From Acidimicrobiales bacterium (GTDB lineage Bacteria > Actinomycetota > Acidimicrobiia > Acidimicrobiales > Palsa-688): DNA of 9,373 nt. Both the position numbers and the translations under genes were made by a program. The notes under the pieces are model-generated. The model searched no databases, was not told the DNA's origin, and saw only the letters and a program-made list of their open reading frames with translations. Where the stretch lies: NCBI GenBank assembly GCA_030039575.1, contig JASHVH010000390.1:1-9373 (forward strand). Direction: 5' to 3'. This document shows positions 1-5,741 of the stretch, in pieces. How positions within the stretch are numbered: the first letter of the stretch is position 1; each line of letters begins with the position of its first letter.

Positions 1-733
1 AAATGCCTTCATCACGGGCGGCGCTGGCGCACACTGGGCCTATGCACGCGGCGGCGACGCCATCAAGATTGAAGGCGTCGACCAGGCTGGAGCGGGTTCG
101 CGCCGAAGCCATGAGAGCCTGGACCTGGGGAGCCGCCGTGAAGGTGACCACATCGGCCGTCCCCCCTGTGATGGCCTCTATCAGGTCGATGACCGCCGCT
201 CCCCCAGTGCTTGCCATCTTGTAAACGGGCAGGTAACTAACCCGGGCGCCCGTTCGCTCCAGCTCCTGGACCACGTCCCCCGGCGCTTCGCCGTGTAGCT
301 GGACCACGACCGAAGCGCCATCGAGGTCCTCGGCCTTCAAACGGGTTATTACCTCTTCCAGGGTCTCGGTAGGCGCCTTGTACCATGCGTCCAGCCCGAC
401 CTTACGGATCTCGCCCACGGCTTTTGCGCCTCTCGCGGCGATCGTGGTGTGCGAGCGCAGTGACCCGACCAGAGCCTCCTGCAAGTTCCAATCGGCCGCC
501 AGCGCCAGCCACGTACGCATCCCGTAGCCCGTGTTGGCGAGAAGGTAATCGGGAGGGCCCTTGACCACCTCTTCGGTGCTCGTCCGCAGACCGCCCAGAT
601 CCTCCGGCTCGGTCTGCAGTAGCGGGTACACCAGGACCTCGACACCGAGGCGTTCCATCAGCACGGCTTGCTCGTCGCGCCGGCGGTCGGCGGTTATGGC
701 GACGGTAAAACCCTTCAGGTCCGCACGGGCCAC
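1..733 (-). CDS. hemD: Uroporphyrinogen-III synthase (HemD), 3' end beyond window
   Basis: HemD converts hydroxymethylbilane to uroporphyrinogen III in cytoplasmic haem, sirohaem and cobalamin synthesis. About 244 codons are visible and the frame is open to the left edge, so the C-terminus is missing. After the start the protein reads ARADLKGFTVAITADRRRDE, the usual opening of actinobacterial HemD. Further on come NTGYGMRTW (the TTGIG-type motif), TTIAARGAKA, VVVQLHGE, VTFTAAPQV and, at the edge, AAACIGPVCASAARDEGI, all in family order. The GTG at 733 is chosen because an in-frame TGA (742-740) lies just upstream; its Shine-Dalgarno match is poor. Many actinobacterial HemD proteins continue into a winged-helix DNA-binding domain, and whether this one does cannot be seen. 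The 160-bp gap and the repeat upstream suggest it is not simply the last gene of the glycosyltransferase operon. The family call is firm; the exact start is less so. Confidence 0.86.
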   Translation of the reverse strand, partial: MARADLKGFTVAITADRRRDEQAVLMERLGVEVLVYPLLQTEPEDLGGLRTSTEEVVKGPPDYLLANTGYGMRTWLALAADWNLQEALVGSLRSHTTIAARGAKAVGEIRKVGLDAWYKAPTETLEEVITRLKAEDLDGASVVVQLHGEAPGDVVQELERTGARVSYLPVYKMASTGGAAVIDLIEAITGGTADVVTFTAAPQVQALMASARTRSSLVDAFNLDGVAAACIGPVCASAARDEGI

Positions 734-748
734 AGGCGGTCACGCTAC

Positions 749-818
749 CGCCGGGGCACTAGTGCCGGCTCACAAGCGACTGCTTACAAGCACCGGCTCA
801 AAAGCGCCGGTTCAGCAC
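749..818. repeat. Five degenerate 14-bp tandem direct repeats upstream of hemD
   Basis: Five consecutive 14-bp units start at 749, 763, 777, 791 and 805. The plus-strand consensus is CGCCGGCTCACAAG, and the units match it at about 11, 13, 11, 12 and 10 of 14 positions. The array lies between the GtrA stop and the hemD GTG, ending 16 bp upstream of that start. A perfect 12-bp palindrome, GGCACTAGTGCC (755-766), spans the junction of the first two units. Such arrays can be iterated protein-binding sites or decayed minisatellites; the sequence does not decide. No gene is seen in this gap. Confidence 0.6.
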
Positions 819-893
819 ATGGCGGGAAAAGCCGTGCCCGCCGGGCGCGGTCAGTGGTCCAGCCGTTCTTCCGGCCCGCCGGCCTCACCAAAC

Positions 894-1391
894 CTACGCC
901 ACTTCCCCGAGCCGCCTCTCCCGGCCCGGTGGGCCGGCCTCGGCCGCTGCCACCCGGCGGGCCCGTTGGCCCGTCGGCCGGCCGAAAAGGACGCGGTCGA
1001 GGAGGAAGTACTGGAACAGCCACAGAGAACCGAAGGTGACCAGGTTGGCGGCCTGGGAGACCAGCGCAACGGCACCTGCCCCGAGCCCGGAGCCGGTGGC
1101 CCAGCCGGCGGCCAACCTGACCGCCAGCGTCGAAAGGCCGAGGCCACTGAAGGACAGGGCGCAAAAAGGCAGCAGTTCTTTCAGCAGTGAGCGCTTTGTG
1201 CTCTTGCCCCAGACCCATCGTCGGTTCAACTCGAAGGACGGGACGGTACCGGCGGCGGTGGCCACTACGTTGGCCCAGCCAGGGGAAAGAGCCTTCGTAT
1301 AGACCATCACCCCCAGTAGCCCCAACGTGACGCTGGTCGATATTACCGAGACGGCCGCGTAACGAGAGAGCTTGTGGAACAAGGCTTTCAC
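894..1391 (-). CDS. GtrA-like small membrane protein (stand-alone)
   Basis: This 165-residue protein has the GtrA/GtcA layout of four hydrophobic segments, at about residues 11-31, 39-55, 73-95 and 104-132. The basic motif NRRWVWG (56-62) follows the second segment, as the NR-x-WVF motif does in GtrA proteins. Family members are thought to translocate polyprenyl-phosphate-linked sugars across the cytoplasmic membrane for an extracytoplasmic glycosyltransferase. The GTG start overlaps the TGA of the upstream GT2-GtrA gene in a 4-bp GTGA, which implies translational coupling. The last 30 or so residues are a basic, Arg/Pro/Gly-rich cytoplasmic tail with no recognised motif. It is the second GtrA domain in the operon. 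The family assignment is good; the sugar carried is unknown. Confidence 0.82.
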   Translation of the reverse strand: MKALFHKLSRYAAVSVISTSVTLGLLGVMVYTKALSPGWANVVATAAGTVPSFELNRRWVWGKSTKRSLLKELLPFCALSFSGLGLSTLAVRLAAGWATGSGLGAGAVALVSQAANLVTFGSLWLFQYFLLDRVLFGRPTGQRARRVAAAEAGPPGRERRLGEVA

Positions 1392-2680
1392 GGAGCGTTC
1401 CTCACCGGGCGGCGCAGGAAAAGAAAACGGACGAGGGTCGAGCCGAGGTACGCCGCCGTCAGGACGAGGATGTCAACGGGAAGGCCGGCCACCCCGGCGG
1501 CGGCACTCAGGCCGAGCGCCCCAAGCGTGCTCGCCCACGGCAACAGAGCCAACCCGAAGCTGGCGAGGTAATGGTGCCGTCGCCCCGCCGGGCGGCGGGA
1601 GGCAAAAGTGAAGCCCCTGTTGGCGACGAGGTTGCCGACGGCGCAAAGGGCGAGAGCCACGGCACTTGCGCCCACGGCACCGAGCGTCCCGTACAGAAGA
1701 GCGAACAAAACGGCAAAACTCAGCGTGCTCACGGTGCCAACGCCGGCGAAATGCACCAGCTCTCCAGCGGCGGCAGGCGGGGACCGGTGGCCGGCGCCCA
1801 GGGCGGGCCGCTGGTGGCCTGTCTCTGCTGTGGGATGGCCCGCTCCGGTGCGGGGGGCGGGAGGGAGCATCATGCGCACGATCCCCTTCAGGTCGTCCCG
1901 GGCGGTGCGGACGATGTCAACTGTGGAACCGGCGTCGTCGACCCAGTCGACCGCCACTTCGTGGACGCGTAACCCGTTGCGCTCCGCCAGCACCAGCAGC
2001 TCGGTGTCGAAGAACCACCCGTTGTCCTCCACCAGGGGGACCAACTGGCGCGCCGCTTCGGCCCGCATGGCTTTAAAGCCGCATTGGGCATCGGAAAATG
2101 AATTGTGCAAGGTGGCCCGGAGGAGGAAGTTGTACATGCGCGAAATGAACTCGCGCTTCGGCCCCCGGACCACGCGCGCCCCCGAAGCCAACCTCGAGCC
2201 GATGGCCACGTCGCTGTGCCCGGTAATGAGCGGCGCCACTAGTGGCAACAACGCATCGAGGTCGGTCGAAAGGTCAACATCCATGTACGCCACCACGGAA
2301 GCATTGCTTTGCAACCACGCTGTGCGAAGGGCGCGTCCTCTGCCTTTTTGACGTAGGTAAAGAGCCCGCACCCCGGGGAGCTCCCCGGCCAGCCGGCAAG
2401 CTATAGCCCACGTGCTGTCCGTGCTGGCGTTGTCCACAATGGTGATCAGCCAGGTGAGCGGGAAATTGTCTTCGAGATAACTGTACAAACGGCCGATAGA
2501 GATGGCCAGGTCGTCTTGTTCGTTGTAAACGGGCACCACGATTTCGACGTCGGCCGTGAACCGTCCAAGCGACAGGCCGCCACTGAGGGCCGTGGCATTG
2601 GTCTTGCCACCAACGCCGTCGCCATAGCTCAGCCCTTCTTTCTGGACGGCTGAGAGCTGGCTCCGGTGCACGGCGCTCAC
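1388..2680 (-). CDS. Bifunctional polyprenyl-phosphate glycosyltransferase (GT2) fused to GtrA domain
   Basis: From the GTG at 2680 the protein has 430 residues. Residues about 44-270 form a DPM1/YkcC-like GT2 domain: VEIVVPVYNE (45-54), DNASTD (83-88), KGRGRALR (112-119), the metal-binding DVDLSTD (134-140), IGSRL, SDAQCGFKAMR and WFFDTELL. It should transfer a sugar from a nucleotide donor to polyprenyl phosphate at the inner membrane face. A Pro/Gly/His-rich linker (273-304) leads to a GtrA domain (306-423) with ANRGFTF at 353-359 and four hydrophobic segments. The start is chosen because GTG 2680 forms a GTGA overlap with the TGA of the upstream GT39 gene. The frame also opens earlier, at 2752, but that would overlap the upstream gene by 76 bp. 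A strong purine tract (2633-2643) sits 7 nt before an ATG at 2625, which is out of frame. Family is clear; the donor sugar is unknown. Confidence 0.88.
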   Translation of the reverse strand: MSAVHRSQLSAVQKEGLSYGDGVGGKTNATALSGGLSLGRFTADVEIVVPVYNEQDDLAISIGRLYSYLEDNFPLTWLITIVDNASTDSTWAIACRLAGELPGVRALYLRQKGRGRALRTAWLQSNASVVAYMDVDLSTDLDALLPLVAPLITGHSDVAIGSRLASGARVVRGPKREFISRMYNFLLRATLHNSFSDAQCGFKAMRAEAARQLVPLVEDNGWFFDTELLVLAERNGLRVHEVAVDWVDDAGSTVDIVRTARDDLKGIVRMMLPPAPRTGAGHPTAETGHQRPALGAGHRSPPAAAGELVHFAGVGTVSTLSFAVLFALLYGTLGAVGASAVALALCAVGNLVANRGFTFASRRPAGRRHHYLASFGLALLPWASTLGALGLSAAAGVAGLPVDILVLTAAYLGSTLVRFLFLRRPVRNAP

Positions 2681-4917
2681 CGGGGCCCTGCCGTCAGGTC
2701 GTAGACCGTGACGCCGCCAATGGTCGTGGCCGTGAAGTGGCTCTCCACCCACGATGTTATGAGTGACGCATCGTCAGTCCCGGCCCCGGACGGCCCGAAG
2801 CCACCGCCGGCGCCTGAAGCAATGAAATAGTGGATCTTTTTCTCTTTCACGTAATTCTCGAACTCGGCCAGGGTCGGGGCGGGGTCGGTCCCGTTGAAAC
2901 CTCCGACAGCCATGACGGGCTCTCTCGCCGCTAATTGGTAGCCGGCCGCCTCATTGGAACCGACGGCGGCGGCCACCCAGGTGTACTTGGACGCGTCCAC
3001 CTTGAGCGCAGCCGTAATCGCAGCGCCAGGCGTGCTCGAGTTGAGCAGCCCTCCGATGCCGCCTCCCCCACCCGTTCCGGGACCTGCTCGGCCGCTCGTC
3101 CCCGGAGGGCGGGGACCGCCAGTCTGGCTGCCGCCAATTTGGCCGGCTCCGCCTGAGGGCGACGAAGCTCGCCCGTTCCCACCAAAAGCGCCAGGGATGA
3201 ACTGCCCACCGCCTATGGCGCCAAAGCTTCGGCCGGTGCCATGTCTGCCGGTACCGGGCGAGAGCCCCGTCGCACCGGCGGCCGGGCCACCCGTCCCGGG
3301 GCCGAACCCGCCTCCTCCGGGGAACCCACCGGCCAAGGCGGCCGACGACGGCCCCGCTGAGGGGATCGCCCCCGAGTGCGGAGTGGCGACAGTGGCCAAT
3401 GTATAAGCAATCGGGCCGGCCATGACGGCCATGGTCGTCAACCCGAACACTGCGGTACGAGCGGCCCGGGAAGAGAAAAACCGCTCCCGGTAAGGAAAAA
3501 GCACGATGAGCACGCCGGCCGCAGCGCCCGCGGCCAGGACGGCAGGGCGGAGCCAGGGGTGCCACGCCGGCACCCGGTCGAGCAGGACGGCGGCCCACAC
3601 GGAGCTGCCCACGACGATGGCGCTCATGACCAGCCTGGCCCACCAGGCCGACCGGCGGGCCCAGAGGAACCACGCCCCGATGCCGACAATGGCGCCGATC
3701 GCCGGGGCCAGGGCGACGGTGTAATACGGGTGGATGATCCCTTGGGCCAGGCTGAACACGAGCCCCGTCACCAGGAGCCACCCACCCCAGAGCACCATCG
3801 AGGCTCGTGCCCGGTTGGTCCGGGGCCGCCTCCAGGTGACAACCAGTACCACGGCCAGCAGCACCAGAGCGGCAGGCAACAACCAGGAGATCTGGCTACC
3901 CATTTCGGCGCCGAACAGGCGGGTCAGGCCGGTGGGGCCCCACTGCCCGCTCCGTCCGGTGGCACCGCCTGCCACCACGCTGCCCGCTTCATTGCCGGTG
4001 ATCCGGCCGAAGCCGTTATAGCCGAAAATGAGGTTGAGGAGGTTGTTGTCTTGCGAACCTCCTATGTAAGGGCGGTCGGCCGCCGGCGTAAGCATGACGG
4101 CTGCCACCCACCACCCTGTCGAGACCACCATCGCTACACCACCCGCCACCAGTTGGCGCACGCGGCGCCAAAAGGGGGCCGGCGCGGCCAAGAAATAGGC
4201 TGCAGCCAAGGCGGGGACGACCAGGAACGCCTGCAACATCTTGGTAATGAACCCGAGGCCGACGAGGGAGAAGGCAAAAACAAGCCAGCGAGTGGAGGCT
4301 TTCTCGATGGCTACGGTGGTGGCGTAGGCGGCTCCGCACAACAACAGGACGAGCAACGCGTCAGGGTTGTTGAACCGGAACATCAATGCCGCGACAGGCG
4401 TGAGGGCCATAACGGCGGCGGCCACCAAGCCGGCGCCTGCGGACGCCCAGCGGCGCACCGTGGCGTACAGGACCGCCACCGCCGCCACTCCCTCGAGGGC
4501 TTGAGGGACGAGGACGCTCCAGGAAGAAAGGCCGAAAATGCGGGCCGATATCTCCATGACCCACAGCGAGGCGGGCGGCTTGTCCACCGTTATGAAGTTC
4601 GAAGAGTCGGATGAACCGAAGAAAAACGCCTTCCAGCTCTTGGTGCCGGCCTGTACGGCGGCAGAATAAAAGCTGTTGGCCCAGCCCGATGCCCCGAGGT
4701 CCCACAGGTAGAGGCCGGCGGTTATGGCCAACAGCAGTAATAGTGCGGGCCTGGCCCAGGCCGGCTGGCTGGCCGGGCCACGGACCAGCGCCCGTAAGGC
4801 CCGGTGCAGACGCGCCCCGGGCCGGCGGCTAAGGGCCTCGTCTAGCGCCGGCGGCGCCAATAAGGGTGGTTCGGCAGGAACGGCGTGGCCGTCCCTCTGG
4901 AGCGCACTGATAGCCAT
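2677..4917 (-). CDS. GT39/YkcB-like polytopic glycosyltransferase with Gly-rich segment and C-terminal extracytoplasmic domain
   Basis: This 746-residue membrane protein resembles the PMT/ArnT-type GT-C branch typified by Bacillus YkcB, which takes sugar from a polyprenyl-phosphate carrier outside the membrane. About 12-13 hydrophobic segments lie between residues 57 and 509. Branch-typical motifs include NSFYSAAVQAG-x-KSW (81-95), VDKPP (111-115), RFNNPDALL (181-189) and RPYIGGSQDN with GYNGFGRI (282-306). The acidic DE pair usual in the first loop of ArnT-like enzymes is not evident; NSFY stands there. A Gly/Pro/Ser-rich stretch (about 515-626) joins the membrane part to a soluble C-terminal domain (about 636-746) containing TWVAAAVGS, PVMAVGGFNG and KIHYFIASG. 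The ATG at 4917 lacks a good Shine-Dalgarno, yet it is the only sensible start. It heads the operon with GT2-GtrA and GtrA, and is divergent from the response regulator. Family is confident; the acceptor is unknown. Confidence 0.86.
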   Translation of the reverse strand: MAISALQRDGHAVPAEPPLLAPPALDEALSRRPGARLHRALRALVRGPASQPAWARPALLLLLAITAGLYLWDLGASGWANSFYSAAVQAGTKSWKAFFFGSSDSSNFITVDKPPASLWVMEISARIFGLSSWSVLVPQALEGVAAVAVLYATVRRWASAGAGLVAAAVMALTPVAALMFRFNNPDALLVLLLCGAAYATTVAIEKASTRWLVFAFSLVGLGFITKMLQAFLVVPALAAAYFLAAPAPFWRRVRQLVAGGVAMVVSTGWWVAAVMLTPAADRPYIGGSQDNNLLNLIFGYNGFGRITGNEAGSVVAGGATGRSGQWGPTGLTRLFGAEMGSQISWLLPAALVLLAVVLVVTWRRPRTNRARASMVLWGGWLLVTGLVFSLAQGIIHPYYTVALAPAIGAIVGIGAWFLWARRSAWWARLVMSAIVVGSSVWAAVLLDRVPAWHPWLRPAVLAAGAAAGVLIVLFPYRERFFSSRAARTAVFGLTTMAVMAGPIAYTLATVATPHSGAIPSAGPSSAALAGGFPGGGGFGPGTGGPAAGATGLSPGTGRHGTGRSFGAIGGGQFIPGAFGGNGRASSPSGGAGQIGGSQTGGPRPPGTSGRAGPGTGGGGGIGGLLNSSTPGAAITAALKVDASKYTWVAAAVGSNEAAGYQLAAREPVMAVGGFNGTDPAPTLAEFENYVKEKKIHYFIASGAGGGFGPSGAGTDDASLITSWVESHFTATTIGGVTVYDLTAGPR

Positions 4918-4971
4918 AACCGCGATGCTCGGGCGGTTTCCTTGGCGTTGGCTCCGAACCCCGCCAGACAG

Positions 4972-4999
4972 GGCTCAGAGTTGGTCGAGGCTGAGAGTT
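4972..4999. repeat. 11-bp direct repeat, possible operator
   Basis: GGCTCAGAGTT (4972-4982) recurs as GGCTGAGAGTT (4989-4999), with one mismatch and a 17-bp period. It sits mid-way in the divergent region, 35-62 bp before the regulator ATG. The embedded CTCAG and CTGAG halves also form a short inverted pair. Tandem direct repeats are the usual binding sites of OmpR-family regulators, although their common period is 10-11 bp rather than 17. An operator role is inference. Confidence 0.4.
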
Positions 5000-5023
5000 A
5001 ATTCGTCTCGTTAGGATTGCGCT

Positions 5024-5028
5024 GGAGG
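5024..5028 (+). promoter_or_regulatory. Ribosome binding site GGAGG of the response regulator
   Basis: GGAGG lies 5 nt before the ATG at 5034. It fixes that start and is the best Shine-Dalgarno in front of any chosen start in the window. Confidence 0.75.
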
Positions 5029-5033
5029 TACCG

Positions 5034-5741
5034 ATGCAAGAGCACGTCCCGCGAATCCTGGTAGTCGACGACGAGGAGCACATCACCGAGCTCTTGTCGA
5101 TGGGCCTCTCGATGAACGGGTTCGAAGTCGAGCGGGCCGCCACCGGGCGCGGTGCGCTCAAAGCCATCGAAGAACAACGACCTGACCTGGTCGTCCTGGA
5201 CGTGATGCTGCCCGACCTCAATGGTTTCGACGTGACCAAAAGGCTGCGCCAGGCCGAAGGAGCGGGGGCGCGTATACCGGTCATCTTCCTTACGGCCCGC
5301 GACGCCACGGCGGACAAGATCGAGGGCCTGCGGCTAGGTAGCGACGACTACATGACCAAGCCCTTCAGTGTGGAAGAGCTCGTCGAGCGGGTCAAAGCCG
5401 TCCTCCGCCGTTCCTCGGGGATCGGCCCGGGTTCCAATCGTCTGGAATTTGCCGACCTCGAAATGGACCTGGAGACACGCGACGTCTGGCGCGCCGGCCA
5501 GCTCATAGAGCTCACCCCCACCGAGTACAAATTGCTGCACTATTTGCTGGCGAACGCGCGCCGGGTGTTGACCCGGGACCAGATCCTCGAGCATGTCTGG
5601 GAGTACACTTTTTCCGGCAATGCCAGCGTCCTGGAGACGTATATCAGCTACCTGCGCCAAAAGGTCGACTCGCTCGGCCCGCCCTTGATCCATACCGTGC
5701 GAGGTGTCGGTTACTGCCTCAGGTTGCCGCGCCGGCGCTGA
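5034..5741 (+). CDS. OmpR/PhoB-family response regulator (TrcR/MprA-like)
   Basis: This is a 235-residue cytoplasmic two-component regulator of normal family length. The receiver domain (about 7-124) has the acidic pair D12/D13, phospho-acceptor D56 in VVLDVMLPDLNG, the switch T87 in IPVIFLTARD and K109 in DDYMTKPFS. A linker leads to a winged-helix effector domain (about 136-231) with LTPTEYKLLHYLL, LTRDQILEHVWEY and YISYLRQKVD-x8-IHTVRGVGYCLR. The SGNASVLETYISYLR segment resembles mycobacterial TrcR and relatives. Phosphorylation should promote dimerisation and DNA binding. The gene is divergent from the glycosyltransferase operon, making that operon and its own promoter the first candidate targets. 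Its last 23 bp overlap the end of the kinase gene on the other strand. Start is supported by GGAGG. The family call is very firm; the regulon is inferred. Confidence 0.95.
   Translation: MQEHVPRILVVDDEEHITELLSMGLSMNGFEVERAATGRGALKAIEEQRPDLVVLDVMLPDLNGFDVTKRLRQAEGAGARIPVIFLTARDATADKIEGLRLGSDDYMTKPFSVEELVERVKAVLRRSSGIGPGSNRLEFADLEMDLETRDVWRAGQLIELTPTEYKLLHYLLANARRVLTRDQILEHVWEYTFSGNASVLETYISYLRQKVDSLGPPLIHTVRGVGYCLRLPRRR

Larger units (their letters stand above)
4918..5033. promoter_or_regulatory. Divergent intergenic region between the glycosyltransferase operon and response regulator
   Basis: These 116 bp separate the GT39 start (minus strand) from the regulator start (plus strand), so promoters for both units should lie here. 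A TAGGAT hexamer at 5012-5017 could be a plus-strand -10 element. However, it lies so close to the ATG that the leader would be about 10 nt, and no convincing -35 is seen. No good minus-strand promoter hexamers were recognised. The notable element is a direct repeat, listed separately. Confidence 0.5.

Noticed and set aside
749..818. 14-bp and 18-bp arrays as CRISPR
   Set aside because: Units are contiguous with no spacers, are too short and too degenerate, and no cas gene is present.
821..842. Hairpin GGCGGG...CCCGCC downstream of the GtrA stop as a terminator
   Set aside because: Only a 6-bp stem with a 10-nt loop and no following T-run on either strand; such stems are common in DNA this GC-rich.
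561..1190. 209-codon plus-strand open frame spanning hemD start, the 14-bp repeats and the end of the GtrA gene
   Set aside because: It overlaps two supported genes on the other strand, and the protein looks like low-complexity shadow sequence.
1608..2351. 247-codon open frame on the plus strand opposite the GT2-GtrA gene
   Set aside because: Antisense to a clear GT2 domain, Arg/Ser/Thr-rich composition and no recognisable motif or ribosome binding site.
2623..2643. Strong purine tract followed by ATG at 2625 as the true GT2 start or sign of a frameshift
   Set aside because: The ATG is out of frame with the conserved GT2 domain and its frame closes after about 65 codons. The GTG at 2680 gives a clean coupled start without needing an indel.
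3376..4614. 412-codon open frame on the plus strand opposite the GT39 gene
   Set aside because: It lies wholly antisense to a well-recognised membrane enzyme. Its composition (Gly, Arg, His, Gln, no hydrophobic core) is that of a high-GC shadow frame with no family match.
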